A DNA stretch of 64,000 nucleotides from Amorphophallus konjac (taxonomy: Eukaryota > Streptophyta > Magnoliopsida > Alismatales > Araceae), in contig CM040126.1 in NCBI GenBank assembly GCA_022559845.1, positions 224,198,641 to 224,262,640 on the forward strand, written 5' to 3'. The notes under the pieces were generated by a model, which had not been told where the DNA came from, ran no database searches, and saw nothing but the letters and a program-made list of their open reading frames with translations. A program made the translations under genes and the position numbers. The stretch's first letter is position 1; every line of letters starts with the position of its first letter. Shown piece by piece: positions 20,741 to 33,135 of the stretch.

Positions 20741-21807
20741 ATGTTATGAGACTGCGGGGCTCAGTCCTAGCATTTTCTTGTAGGTCTAGGCGAAGCAATC
20801 TCGGTATTCTTGATGTAGCTCGATGTATAGCTTTTGTTCTTCAGCAGGTAGCTGGGCGCTGAGGAAGGTCGGCCTATGGTCATCCTCGTCTCCCAGATTA
20901 ACTTCTATCAGTTCATCGACTATGGCTTGGCCTCCGTCTTATATTTCTGGGGGTGCTGGCTGAAGGTCGAAAAAGTCTGGAATATCATCCTCAAGGTCAA
21001 GAACCTCGATCTATTCATTTGGTTCTATTTGAACTTCAGTAGGGATCTCCACGCCGGCCAGTAGCGGCTGTGTGAATTGTTCCATCAGCGAATCCATCGT
21101 CGTTGCAGCTTCGAGGGGTGAGTTGACAGCTTCATCCCCTAGATACATGTTTGCGGTCATGGAAGACCGGTGGCTGTTTACTATTGGGCTGGGGTAGCAT
21201 CGCAGCTTTGTAACATAAGGTGAGAAGGTCTCGCCCTTTAGATCACCATGTCCCTGGTGGGGGTGGCCTTTTCCTCTTCAGCAGCATACATCTCTTGATC
21301 GGTTTCGACAGAAGCTTCCCCGATTGGCACTAGGGGTGCTGAGATCATTATTAGCGGAGGCCCGCCAGAGGGAGACGTCCCCGTTTCTTCAGCATCTTCG
21401 GCTTCGCTACTGTTGGCCGTGTCAAATCTGGCTTGAAGGGTCGCTTCTTCAGGATAGACTTGCTCCCAACATCGACAAGGAGTCATGTTCTCTGTTTCCT
21501 AGTCTCTTGGTCGAGCCGGTTCAGCATATTCCGCTTCTGCTGGGTATTCATCGAAAGTTGCCCCCAGTGGATTACTTTCAGCAGGTTAGAAAGCAGAGAT
21601 GGTGTCCTCTTCATAGCGCCCACTGTAATAATATTCTTCAAGGGTGAAGCCCAACCCTTGATGCTGAGAAACATGTCTCATTTCTTTGTCCAGACTTGCG
21701 GGATACCACATCTTCTGGAATGCTTCGTTGTCCTTGCGCGACTGGTCGGAGGGGATGTGCTGCTTCTGGAACATCCTGGCCATCCGACTAGTCGTGAACG
21801 CCAGACC
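20741..21807 (-). pseudogene. Element B protease-RT linker
   Basis: Degraded coding sequence between protease and RT. Recognisable pieces include GLGFTLEEYYYS (near 21630) and a Glu-rich stretch (SSEAEDAEETG, near 21400). The same linker motifs occur near 1-350 in element A. Several stops are present. No known domain. Confidence 0.6.
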
Positions 21808-22872
21808 CTATACGGGAGCTAACGGGTTCTCTATGTCTTCGGGCAGATGACAATCAGTGTCTTCCCGGGTAGGGTGCTCCTCAGCAGTATAAAACAAGCT
21901 GCTGGGGCCATCTATCTGCGCTACTTCCCAAGCTTTGAAAGGTTCGACAGTGGCATTATCGAGGCCAGGGATTGGCTTGGTAAGGCCTTCCGGGACCCTT
22001 ATGTGGTCGTGTCGCGGATCGACCTTGGCTTTATTGGCTTCGGGGTATATAGTGGGAGGTGCTATCCTACCCACGTCTCCGGTGATGGTGATATGAGAGA
22101 CCGTCTTGGGCTTGATATATCCGCGCGGTGGTGGTGAAAACAAGCCATCGCCGGAGGTGCTTTTTGGTGCCCCTGCAGGGGTCTTGGCTTCAGATGTCTT
22201 TCGAGAGCAATTTGCATATAGATGAGCGTCTGCCAGGTGACACTCGGACACTTCAAATGGATGGAGGTTAGCAAATATCCTCTCTTCTCTCCCTTCGGGA
22301 CTGTATTTGATGCATTGGTGGAGCGTGGATGGCACCACCATGTTTTCATGCAGCCAGGGGCGGCCAAGGAGCGCCTTGTACGAGGTGCAGGAGTCGATGA
22401 CATGAAACTGTACCCTCGTAGTAATGTCCGCCAGAGTGAGTGTGAATTCTGCCACCCCCAGAGATACTTCACACTTTTGGTTGAAGCCGGCGATACGCAT
22501 ATCTCTGACTTTATCGAGGCGCACGTTTAAGTGGTACCTCTGATATATTCTGTATGGCAAAATGTTGACAGTCGCTCCGGGATCTATCAGGATTCTTCTC
22601 AGCTCCCGATCATTCAGCTGTCCCCTCATGTATAGTGGCCGGTTATGGCTGATAGTGGGGAGCAACATGTCCTCTTGAGTGAAGGTCACATTGGCTTCTG
22701 GCAGTGCTTCAGCCAAACATGCCTCATATTGGGCAGGTGTCTGCAAAGTACTGATAATCGCATGTCGGGTCTCTTCACTCAAAGAGAGGATTTCCCAAAT
22801 AGTGAATCTCGACGGGAGCTTTTTCAATAATTTAACTACCCGACTTCCTGCTCGGACATTGGACAGCTTCAT
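21808..22872 (-). pseudogene. Element B aspartic protease region
   Basis: Open frame of 354 residues. Helical lead-in (KLLKKLPSRFTIWEILSLS), then the protease active site LIDPGATVNILP, flap-like MRIAGFNQ and LLGRPWLHE. It then runs into a proline-rich linker. DPGA replaces the more common D-T/S-G-A in both A and B, so this is a family feature and not damage. It is the best-preserved module of B. Confidence 0.88.
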
Positions 22873-22971
22873 TTCATCTGCCCATCTAGGCTTGGAAGAG
22901 TCTTGGACTACGATCCCTGACGGTCCTGCCTCATCGGGCTCAGACTCCGCACCCTTTTGCTTGGTGCCATG

Positions 22972-23604
22972 TTATTGTTGCACTTCATTAGCTACTGTCG
23001 GGCAAGCTTTATTTGTATCCGGAGCTTCGGAAGACTGCTGGGGCTGCGGGTAAGTACTCCCGACTGCAGGGTTGACATCCTGACACGGTTGGTTTCCCTT
23101 GGACATCTTCAGAAATTCTAAGAAGGAAGGGGTAGTGGTGCTGCCCCCACTTTGGTTGTACATGCCTGACGGAGGAGGGATTTGAACTCCCTTGACCTCC
23201 GGGGAAGGTATCTTATAGGGTTGCTCTCCCCTGAATATGATATTATGGTTAGCAGGCGACTGGCGCCCCCATTTCTGGCCTAACCGGGTTGCATGTGCTG
23301 CAGTAGCTGCTTCATCCTGGCTTGCCCCGGCGGTAGGTGTGAAGCATGTTTCTTCCTTGTCATCTTCACTAGGCAAGTTGATGAGAGCCGAGAGGGTATT
23401 GCAGGACACAATCTGCCCTTTGTTGACCTTTGCGGCCTTTCTTTTCTTCTTTTTTTTCTTTTTCTTCTTTTCTTCAGCTGGCGCCTGCCCCCAGAACATG
23501 CTGCCATCCTTGTCAGATGCTGCGTCAGCTTGCTGCTCCTGCTTGAGTGAAAGCTGCTCTAGCTCTTGCCATGGGACATGGTCTCGTATTAGCAGAGACT
23601 TCAA
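22972..23604 (-). pseudogene. Element B basic linker between gag and protease
   Basis: Counterpart of 1246-2088 in element A. It has a lysine-rich block (EEKKKKKKKKKRK) from a poly(T) tract in the plus strand, then LSALINLPSEDDKEE and a Ser/Pro/Gln-rich tail. The frame ends at a stop at 22972, so it is out of register with the protease frame that starts at 22872. Confidence 0.65.
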
Positions 23605-23775
23605 TTCGGGCTGTACATATTCATCTAGCCCATCTATGTAGTTTTGTAGCCGCTAGGCTTCTGGACTTATCTCCTTGACCATCGGCAGTGGAGTTTGTCT
23701 TATCCGATTATGTGTGGGTATTCTAATGAATGCAGGTGGATTGGTCCACACAGGTGCTTCCACCGGTGGGGTAGG

Positions 23776-25183
23776 TCATGGTGTGATGTCACGAATATGT
23801 GCCCCCACTTTCGGGCGAGGTGTTATCTTTTTCTTGTTCTTTGCAGGGACTTGCAGCCATCCCTGTTGTTCTTCTATGGGCGCCAGGAAACAGACTTCAT
23901 AAGTGTGCCGAGTGCTGGCTTCAGAGATCTCCTCAGGCAAGGCCTGGTATGCAGAGACCATATTGACTGCAGCACTTTTCAGAGGAGCTTCATGAGGCTG
24001 CGGAGGGTTGACCCTATACTCTCCCACGTCAATCTCATCTTTCTTCACCATGCCTTCAATAATATCTTTGAAGACATAGCAGTCTTCAATTGGATGCCCC
24101 GGCATCTGGTGATAGGGTCAGAACCTTGGACTGTCTTTCCTTTTCATGTCCTCCGACCTCTTTGGCTCAAGCAGGGTGACCTTGTCATACTGGGTTACCT
24201 AGTCGAACAGAATTCTGGTCTTCTCCTTCGGAAAAGAGTAGGCCTTCTTCATTTTATCCCGCAGTGAGGGACCTTCTTTGCCATCTCCAGCTTTAGCAGC
24301 CTATGGGGCAACCACCTTCTTGCCTTTATCCTTCTGCTGTTCAAATGCCTTAATGTCAAGGGAATTTGCCTATTTAGGCGCCTGGCGCCGTTCTACTACT
24401 TTGCCTTTTTGTGTAGTAGCAGTAGTTGATGCAGGGGCGGGTCTGGCCAGGAAGGCTTCCACCTCGGCCAAAATGTTGTTTAGTCGGTCGAATGACCGGA
24501 TTTCCATTCCTATCATCTTTTCCAGGACATCTCTCCCGAGATTCTATTTACATATCTGCACAGCGTCCTCCTGATGCGGGGGCCGCTTGCATCACATTCA
24601 AGGTTCCTCCACCTCTTGATATAATCAAGGGCTGTCTCATCTGCCCTCTGTCTTATCGAGTAGAGTTCAGCCACTGTGACCTCTTTCTCTGTAACATGAA
24701 TCTTTCTCTAAACTTCCTCTACATGTCCGACCAGTCACTGATCGACCCGGTCGGGAGGCTGGAGTACCATTCAAAAATGAGCCCCGTCAGTGAGGACCCA
24801 AAGTACTTCAGCAAATATGACTCGTCGGTGGCCAGACCACCCATGTCGGTCATTTAGTAAGTGACATGTTCTTTTGGGGATCCCTTCCCATTGAACTTGT
24901 CGAATTTTGGCGGCTTGCTAATCCCAGGAGGGAGCCGCTTGGCAGCATGATGCGGCGGGTATGGAACCATGTATGCATCAAACGCGACGTAGTCACCTTC
25001 ACTTCTTTCAGCGAGCTTCAGCTCGATCATTCTCTCCACCATCATTTTGTTCATGACGGCTGGATCAACCAGTTCTGGGTAGAAATGTACCGGCTGTAGG
25101 TAAGGGGTGACCAGGGTGGTCGCCTGCGGAGGAGGACACAGTAGTGGAGGTGTCTGGTGCACCTGTGGTAGCACCGGTGGCAT
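23776..25183 (-). pseudogene. Element B gag
   Basis: Capsid start at 25183-24854 with the core FDKFNGKGSPKEH, then a broken middle (24850-24110) in which the plus-strand CCACCTCTTGATATAATCAA and neighbours match gag of A. The last part at 24105-23776 contains GHPIEDC of the zinc-knuckle-like motif. At least four stops or shifts are present. Gag function is as for element A. Confidence 0.8.
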
Positions 25184-26930
25184 CAGCGGCTATGGTGGGT
25201 GTTGCTGAGTTGTCTCCAAGCTTGGTTCTGCTGGCTGTGGCACAGTATAAAGTGGCGGGGGGTCATTCCGGTTGACGGCTCCCCGTGACGATTCGCCCTA
25301 CATCGCGAGCTGCTTGGAGGCTGAAGACTGCTTTGTCTTCTCTATCAGTTGTTTATTAAGCAGCTCTATCTCCTGGCGGTACCTTTGCAGCATCATCAGT
25401 ACTACCGGATCCATAGCTGTTGTGCTGGGGATAGCCTCTGTTGTCTCCCCGGGTGCACCCTCAGGTAGGATGTCGAGTAAGACATCTTCTTCTTCTTATG
25501 CCGTCACCACATTGGCGGTCAGAACAGTAACTTCATCATATCGTTGGTGGTGGGCTAGAGCTTGCTTTCCTTTAGCTACTACCAACAGTTTTCTTGCGGC
25601 TTCTGCCCTTCGAGTGTTCGGCCCCGGCCTTCCAGCCAGTCGAGCCAGCTCATGAGGATCCCCTGGGAGCCTTCCATATTGTCCGGATATGCCATCCATG
25701 TTGCAGGTAAAGATCTGCATTCTTCTTTTCTATCTATGAACCTTCCTCTTTGCATGCTCCGGGAAGGTTAACCTCTCAAACACAGAGATTCTTTTTCTTT
25801 CTTCCCGTCGGGGGGCGGTCTCATCGGCTTCAGCATCGAAGCCATCTTCATAACCATTGTCATCGACCGACGATGTCATCCTTCTTTCTTCTTCTTATTC
25901 TTCGGCTGCCATTGGTGGGCAGTAGTCTTCTTCGGCTGCGGCTGCCTATAGTAGCCGCTGTTGGCCAAGTGAGGGGTTGCCTAGACCCCTGAAGTAGTTT
26001 CTGACCATGTTGGTGATTTCTTCTTGCCCCCGTTCCTGATGTAGGACTGGGGATAATTGTCGACCTCCCACGGGAGGGATGTAAGCAAGCCGGGCTCGTC
26101 CGGCGAGTTACTGGAATCTTCTTGCCACTGTGGGGATGTTGGCTTGTCGGGCGTAGGCCATGAAACTTTCACGGTGTAGAGGGTCCACAAGCATCTCTTT
26201 TTTTCTTGGGGCCAGGCCCCTTTCCTTCTCCATTTCCACTCCGTCACTTGCAGGGTGGTGACGGACTGGTGCGTCCTGGTGAGTGGGTTGGATCTTCTTA
26301 GGGACCCAAATCTGTTTGAACTTCTTCGGCCTGGGGGCCAGCTTGTCATGGCCATGGCGGTTGGCTTCTTCTTTCTCAGCTCTCCTCTCAGAGAGGACCT
26401 GGTAGTAGTTGTAAATAGGTATGGCGGGGATGACCCAATCTAGGACCACCCAAGCATCGCGTCCGTTCAGGAAGACGCGAACTCCACCGATCAGCATGGA
26501 CTTTCCGGACACGGAGAGACGTTTGGTAACAGTAGTAGTATTTCGCCGGAAGCCCCTGTGCTGGCGTCCTCCGGAGTTCTTGGCAGGAATGGGGCGGGCC
26601 CCATTGGTGATGTAGTGCACCAGGCAGCTGGCGACTTGGATCGGACTCTTGAGCGAGCCCGCAGAGCATCGAGCCTTCAAGGCCTCGACTTTCTTCGTAG
26701 TCTCCTCGGCAGGCTCTGAGGTCTCCACTTGAAGTAGATCAGCGAAGGCCAGCCCCAAAAAGTTGGGGAAGCTTACAGCAGCAGGGAATGTCCCGAGGAT
26801 AATGGGCACCGCCAGGTACCCATGTTCAGCATGGTCGACGACGATCGCGGGGCCAAAGGTAACATCAGCAAGTCCTAATGATGCAATTGTCTGCCTGCCA
26901 CACAAAACAAACAAACGATCAGCAGTCTTT
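25184..26930 (-). pseudogene. Element B N-terminal gag/ORF1 region
   Basis: The frame from 26930 to 26108 is open and matches A: GYLAVP, FPNFLGLAF, then RPKKFKQIWVPK. The nominal frame extends upstream through the PBS into the LTR, so the true start must lie inside 26982. After 26108 the homology continues to 25184 in shifted frames (for example GRPGPNTRRAEAARKLLVVAK near 25610). There is no recognised catalytic domain. Confidence 0.65.
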
Positions 26931-26982
26931 GGGAGGGCCTCGGGGCCCACATATCTCGGCAAAGAGATGAAAGGTAACACTG

Positions 26983-27000
26983 GTCCCACCGGGCGTGCCA
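26983..27000 (-). other. Primer binding site of element B
   Basis: Minus strand TGGCACGCCCGGTGGGAC, four bases inside the LTR. Identical to the site in element A despite divergence of the flanking sequence. Confidence 0.87.
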
Positions 27001-28214
27001 GACTTGTTCGATGGGATTTTGTTTTCCTTTTTATTCTGGGTCGACCAGCCAATTAATTAATCGATAATAATTGATTAGTTGACCGTACAGGCATGCCAGT
27101 CACAGAAGTGATAGGTTAATTATGTGCTCATTCTGACCCGTGTTGGGCGAGAGTGAGATTCGGGTCAGGACCAGCAGTCCGCCATACCATAAAGGCTATG
27201 GCGTTAATTACATCCCCCATAAGGGAGAAAACCTTTGATTAATTGCTAGGATAGTGGGCCATCCGAGGCCGAAATATGATGCAAAAGGATGCATATGACG
27301 AGGTCACATGAAATGCTTTTATCTATCATGCAATAGAGGCATGGTTTATTGAGTTGGAAATCCTCGATACATGGCGGAGGACACAGGTCTGAAGACCACC
27401 ATCGCGCATAGCAAAAACTTCCGATCGGGCGTAACCCAGCCTTTCATCATTGCCATTTGATATACCGAGGGTCCATGCAAACATGCATGCATTAACATGG
27501 TGCTCATGATTATACTAAAGCATGATAATAGAATCATGAAGATAGACAATGATTAATCAGGTTTATTGATCTCCGCCGAGGGAGACGAAACTCACCCCGA
27601 AGATGAGTGGCGTGAAGGAAAGAATATGGACCAAAACCGACGCGGGGCAGCGTAGAAGAAGAGTTTCCCGGCGAGGCCAAACGTAGGCAAAAGAAGTTGA
27701 ACGGCGCGGCATGGCAAGATAGCTTACCCGGCGTGATGGCCTTGGGGTGCACTGGATTAGGGCGCACTGGGTATAGACCATTTGAAATCTTTTAAGTTTG
27801 AGTCTAATGTTATTCCAGCGCGGGGGGTACCGCGCCGTATTAGGGCGCGCTGGGTTAAGGCCGCACCGGTTAAGTCAATCTTTGAGTATATTTGGTTTAT
27901 TAAGATGTTGTAGAGGGTTTTGGGGTTGATTGGGTTAATTGTTTATTGAATTGGAGTCCCGGGCTCTCTAGGAGCAGAGTCATAAGCTCGTGCGGGGTTC
28001 ATACTCAAGCACAGATGTTCATTGTTTAGGAACACATGTTTTATTAAGTCCAAATCACGAAGGCAACTGATTAGTTAAGCCCTGGTGAAAATTGGGCAGC
28101 ATCTCCCCATCCCTGAAGGATTGCAGGGGAGAAGCGGGGAGATACTCACATGCGGAGTAAGCCCCTAACAAGCCGGACGGCACGATGGCGGCTAGCAGAT
28201 CCCAATCGGATAGG

Positions 28215-28410
28215 AAAACCCCGAGGACTAGCCTACGAGGGGCACCATGGTTCTGTGGGTTGAAAGCGAACGGATGACATGACCAATAAGGGAAGGAAAG
28301 CCCCGAGGACTAGCCTACGAGGGGTGCACAACCCGTGGTCAAACGCAATCTGAAATGGGATGACCGATAGGGAAGGGGAGCCCCGAGGACTAGCCTACGA
28401 GGGGCATACC
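28215..28410. repeat. Three spaced copies of a 25 bp block in LTR B
   Basis: CCCCGAGGACTAGCCTACGA plus GGGGC occurs at about 28218, 28300 and 28381, with a spacing of 81-82 bp. Intervening sequence is partly conserved (GGGAAGG before two copies). Confidence 0.88.
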
Positions 28411-29716
28411 ACCCATGGCCACCACAATATCCCTGAGGATAGTGGATTTGATGTCGGGATAAAGCCCTTTCAATGTTCACCTCTAATGGATCATAGTAGT
28501 ACATGACATCAAGGGGCATGACCCCGTGATCCGACGGTGGTTCATGAATGTTAGTGAGGGATGTCCCCTCTCCCCATCTGGCAAACTCTTCGGGAAAATA
28601 GTCATGAGCATAACAAGATAGGATACATTCGACAGAAAAGAGCCAATCAGACCATACACATGATAAACCAGCCAGTTAACTAACTAGCAGGAGGATTATC
28701 CTATGTTGGTACCGGAGTTAGCATGTTAGCACAGAGGTTGGCTTGTTAGTGTGGGGTTTTTCACAATCGAGGGAGGGCAAACGACTGAACGATCAGCATA
28801 GTGAGCAGAGAGGTAATAGTACCAACGAACGATGCATTTAGATTATAGGGATACCCTCATCCCCCCTCCGTTCATGACATGGAACGGAGGGAGGGTAATG
28901 GGAGAAGATCCCAGGGTTCTGACCAGGGGAGCATCGAGGTGCATTCCTTTGGCCAATAACCCTCCACAGAATAGAGGTTAATGCGAGGAGAAACCCCTGG
29001 GGAGAGGGTGATATCACTGTTGCCCTTGAAAGCATTGGGGCGTATGCATCGGAGAAACCATAGGAAGAGACTGCAATCTAATAGACGGTAATGAATCTCT
29101 AGATATGTAGATAGGCATTGGTACTTTTATTCAACTATCAAAAGGGCGAATGCCCAGATGGATCATTACAAATGCTTTGCATTACATAGCCAGTATTCAA
29201 GCCGGAAATAAGAGGGATAGACAAGAGTCAGAAGAAACAGAACATTGCAGGCTCATATCATCGCCCAGGATGCTACAGTATCGCCCCCACGCAGGGGTTA
29301 TCTAAAAAAAGGAAAGGGGAAGGAGATGATGAAGGGGAGAGGGCTCATATCATTGCCCTTCCCGCTTCATTTACATTATATTGACATCGGAGAAGAACAG
29401 TAGGAGGGGATTGGGAGAATGCTCCGGAACCCACCTAAACCTCCGCTCCAGGTGACAGAGTATCGGGACGGCGCTCCTTCTCCGGCTCCGAGGCTATTCA
29501 GGCAAGATAGAGGAAGACGGCGGCAAGGATCCCTCTCAGTGGAACCCTACTTCTCTCCCAAGGTTCCTCTCTCTCTCGGATGAACAGACTCTGATTGGCT
29601 CTCAGACTCTACCCCCCTCTCTTTTGATTGTTCTCCCGTCTATGTATCTCTCTTCGCTCTAATGATTTTTCTCCTCCTCTATCCCCGCTCTCCTTTAACT
29701 TGGTCAAACCAAGTAG

Positions 29717-29727
29717 ATTATATATAC
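29717..29727 (-). promoter_or_regulatory. Probable TATA box of LTR B
   Basis: Minus strand TATATATAATC, followed downstream (leftwards) by a CT/GA-biased leader. It lies about 960 bp from the LTR's upstream edge. Confidence 0.6.
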
Positions 29728-30294
29728 GAAGACTCTCCCGGGGTGGAGAATAAGCACCGGGGAAGCCCCATCTGTAGCTAGCACGCCGGGTAGAAGGGCC
29801 CCGGGATAGGGGGCACGCCGGTGAAAGGGCGCGCCAGATAAGCCTCGTTTGCTTAATGTGGGTTAGACAGTGGGTCTCGGACTGGTCCCGAGGGTCACCG
29901 TGACCATTCATCTTACCGTGGTCTTGCAAAACCAAGGTGAGAAGTCCTGACGAAGCCCCCCGGGTCGACATACAACCCTTTTCGGAACCTCGTGCATCTT
30001 TAGTTTGAACACGTGGGTCTTCCGCTGACACAGCCTTCGACACTGTGGTTCGTGCCGCTGGCTCAGTTTGACTTGTGCTTGAAGCTTTCTTGGGAGGTGG
30101 AATACCATCCAGGGTGCTTTTGCCTTGACTGGGCGATCATTCGGTCACTAACGGACCCAATATGCTGAGAAGCCGTACTCATGCCGGGTCATCGCGATCT
30201 TCTACTGACAGAGCCTTCGGTCCCCTATTATGAAGGGCCGAGGATGTTCTATCACCTCGGGAGGATCTTTTATTCAAGTGGCAGGCCACTTGGT

Positions 30295-30440
30295 ACATTC
30301 TCGTCCTTGGTTGGATGATGGATATGTTCTCATCCTTGGTCGGACGATGGATACATTCTCATCCTTAGTCAGACGACGGGTACATCCTTGTCCTTGGTCG
30401 GACGTCGGATGCATGCTTGTCCTTGGTCGGATGACGGATA
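30295..30440. repeat. 30 bp tandem repeat, 5 copies, in U3 of LTR B
   Basis: Units related to CTTGGTCGGACGATGGATAC separated by ATTCTCATC-like sequence, at about 30-31 bp period. They lie upstream of the TATA box in element orientation, a place where retroelement enhancers commonly sit. Confidence 0.85.
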
Positions 30441-30723
30441 TTGTCTACGCGGTACGACCGTGTCGGTACCGGTTCATTGGGCAGTCCTGACGACACTACC
30501 AGCTGGTGGCGTATTCTTCTCGATCCTCCTGAGGTGAAGTTCCCGGTGTTCACACTGGGCGACCCGAGGCTCTGGCGGCTTGAGAAGGCTTCAGTGTATT
30601 GCTCTCTTTAAGCTTCTGTGCTTTAGTAGGCCGCATCATTCGTCTTTAAGGCTTGATCACCGTCGGATACATTTTGAGTGCCAACAGGAACTTAATTCTC
30701 AATAGGAAACTTAGACCCCAACT

Positions 30724-30734
30724 CTATATATAAG
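30724..30734 (+). promoter_or_regulatory. TATA box of LTR D
   Basis: CTATATATAAG in the position of the LTR C TATA box relative to the shared downstream leader. Confidence 0.6.
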
Positions 30735-31180
30735 ACCCCCTAATGAACGAGAAAGCCATTGCTACTACGTTCGAAGGGAGCCCCTACGTACGTCGATGTT
30801 GTCCTCCTATTGTGTTGGTGCCGTCGTCGTCTTCTTGGTTGCCACATCCTGCTATCGCGAATTAAGCGAAGAGCCCATCTCTTTCCCTTGCTGTTTCGAG
30901 CGAGTGTTGTTGCTACGACTATTACAAACGTGAAGAAGCCTTGCTTCTTCCTCCTTTCTTCTATGTTCGTTACTGCTGCTATGGTTGTTGCTACTACTTA
31001 TCCTCTTATTTTCTCTTCCGTTCGTCGTCCGATAAAACCAAAAAGGTAGGTTTTCTCAAGTATATAAGCCCAAGATTAATAGTAAAGGATCATTGCATAC
31101 CTATGTAGCAGTATTACATGACTATGTCACACAATTTTATGTAGTTTTGTAAGGTTTTCTGTCTGCATCAAAATAGTGAC

Positions 31181-32410
31181 CGACCTGAGGTCGCCTATTA
31201 ATGAACGACCGCACAAAAGGTCACAAATTCTGAATTTGCAACAGTCTTTTGGTCACCCATTAATGAGTTACCTTACCCATGCCGCTATTTCTTTTAATGT
31301 AATTAATAAATACCATATGTTCAAAAATTGATATCTATTAAACCTGACATTAAAATTCTTGCATGAGCATGTTTTCAGATTCCCTATATTTTTCTCTAGC
31401 TATCCATGTCCTTAGTTTCTTTAAATTCCATGTAAATAGCAAAGTTTTATTGTTCATGCACAATTAAAAGAAATGAGCAGTATTTTGTGCCTGTAAATGT
31501 TCCTGCCCAATGCGTATCAGTAAACGAATGGACGACTGTTACACAGTCGCCAATTAGTGAATGAGCGCCCCTATATGGAGGCGTTGATTTGTAAAACAAT
31601 TATTAAAGTAGAAAATATATGAAAATACTGAATCTGCGACATAATAATGGATGCTATTTAAAGATTAAGCACCCTTTTACAAGGTCGCTAATTATAATAA
31701 GTTTTATTGATTTTTGAAAAAAAATTCAAGAATTAACGCCCGTGCACAATGTCACTAATTCTTATTATTTTATTGAAAATTCTGTTAAAAATAAGATTGA
31801 GCGACTTTTCAAAGAGTCGCCATTTCTGGATATAGCGACTTCTGATTGGAGGAAGATTCTTGCTCTCTCAGTTTTTATCGATTTTCTGGCCCATACGTGG
31901 GTCTATTGACACTCTCATCTCACATCCGTAGATGGAGTCTCTATTTTATTTTTATCAATCACACACTCAACTATTAGTGTTGATTGGACCCTCTGCGGGA
32001 TATTCTTTCCTTCGGACTTGTAGTTTCTTCATTGAGACCTCCGTAAGTCTACGCTAGTCTTGGTGTCTCTCAAGGCAGCCGAGCAGGTTGTACCCTAAAA
32101 ACCCTGGAACCAAAGATTGTCACGTCACTCTAAAGAAACATGATGCTTTAGCCCTCTTAGAGCACTATTTTCTGGCCTCTTTGAGAAGGCTGATTATATG
32201 TCTGGAAACTGCGACTAGGACTTGGACGCCAAAAGGAATTGGCGGCCAGTCTATGGGCGTAATTTACTGTTTTACCGACCTTACACTGGACGCTAATTAT
32301 AAATGAGCGACCACTTGAAGTGTCACAAATTCTTCGTGCATGTACTGTTCATAGCAATGAGTGACCACTATAGTGGACACTGTTTCTGTTATTGATGGCG
32401 ACTGAGTGGA
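31181..32410. repeat. Short palindrome array in LTR D
   Basis: Modules include CGACCTGAGGTCG (31181), ACGACC...GGTCAC (31205), GACGACTG...CAGTCGC (31531-31550), GCGCCCC...GAGGCGTT (31565-31585) and GCGACT...AGTCGC (31801-31820). More degenerate ones lie near 32281. It has the same design as LTR C but different inner arm sequences. Confidence 0.7.
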
Positions 32411-33003
32411 CGTAAATTACCCAGTTTCATGATATGTCATCATTTTTCGTGCAATTTATCGGTATGTCATCCTTGTTCTAGTTATATCCTTGAAATTTTG
32501 TGAAATCTACTTTATCATCCTACAATGGCTTATTCCTTTGGAAATCTATTGGCTATAAACTATAGTGGATGTCTAAAATATATACATTACTCAATACTTG
32601 TGCATATAGGGCCCGATCTGGTCCTGGGAGGAGCACCCAAAAGTACTTGTCCCCATGGGAGCTATATTGATCACGGTATGGCATTGTACCGAAGTGCATG
32701 ACTTGCTTAATTGTTGACATTCCATGAATCTCGTGTTTGACTTAACTTGACATGACTTGCATGGTCCGAAATGGGTATTTACTTGCTTGAAATTATAATA
32801 TCCAATTCACATGACATGACTTGATATTTACATGCTTGACAATCTTGATATACTTCACATGATTATCTTGCTAGTACATCTATATTATTTCTTGATACTC
32901 TACTCTCATCATCATCTTGCGTACATGCATCGCTATACTTGCATAGTTCATGTAACATGTAATTTACTTAAAGCAAGCTTGATCTTGAGATATAATTCCT
33001 ACT

Positions 33004-33015
33004 GAGCGTTCGCTC
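33004..33015 (+). promoter_or_regulatory. Conserved 12 bp palindrome in LTR D
   Basis: GAGCGTTCGCTC followed by TTTTCCCCTATTTTTCAGGTAA, the counterpart of 12669-12680 in C. Confidence 0.7.
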
Positions 33016-33135
33016 ATCCTAGTTTTCCCCTATTTTTCAGGTAATTCCGATGACGAGGATCATTCGGATGGGAATGGCCACGAGTGAAGAGATTATAAGC
33101 TGTCCAACATTTATCTATTCGTGTCTTTCCATGGA

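Larger units (their letters stand above)
13005..30686 (-). mobile_element. Element B: Tat-lineage Ty3/gypsy retrotransposon with antisense ORF
   Basis: Nearly whole minus-strand Tat element of more than 17 kb. It shows the 5' LTR, PBS, long gag, protease, RT, RNase H, a second RNase H, integrase, tandem repeats and the end of an antisense (+) ORF. Its remaining 3' region and 3' LTR lie left of the window, displaced by element C inserted at 13004/13005. B is inserted in a Tekay LTR (fragment D starts at 30687). Two RNase H domains place it in the Tat lineage. All pol modules carry stops. Confidence 0.92.
27005..30686 (-). repeat. 5' LTR of element B (3682 bp)
   Basis: In element orientation it starts TGTTGGCACTC (right edge 30686) and ends CGAACA (left edge 27005). 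It shares the 27080-27490 block with LTR A. It contains a minus-strand TATA box (29717-29727), an 82 bp tandem repeat (28215-28410) and a 30 bp tandem repeat (30295-30440). The sequence right of 30686 is Tekay LTR (D), which confirms the edge. Confidence 0.85.
30687..33135 (+). mobile_element. Element D: Tekay LTR fragment
   Basis: Homologous to LTR C from just before the TATA box to just past the conserved palindrome. Shared markers are CTATATATAAG (30724), AGGTAGGTTTTCTCAAG (31046), the GGGCCCGATCTGGTCCTGGG block (32609) and the palindrome GAGCGTTCGCTC (33004-33015). The left edge is the element B insertion. The right edge is where similarity to C stops. The last 200 or so LTR bases are missing. 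The short open frame 30759-31049 is leader sequence, not a gene. Confidence 0.85.
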
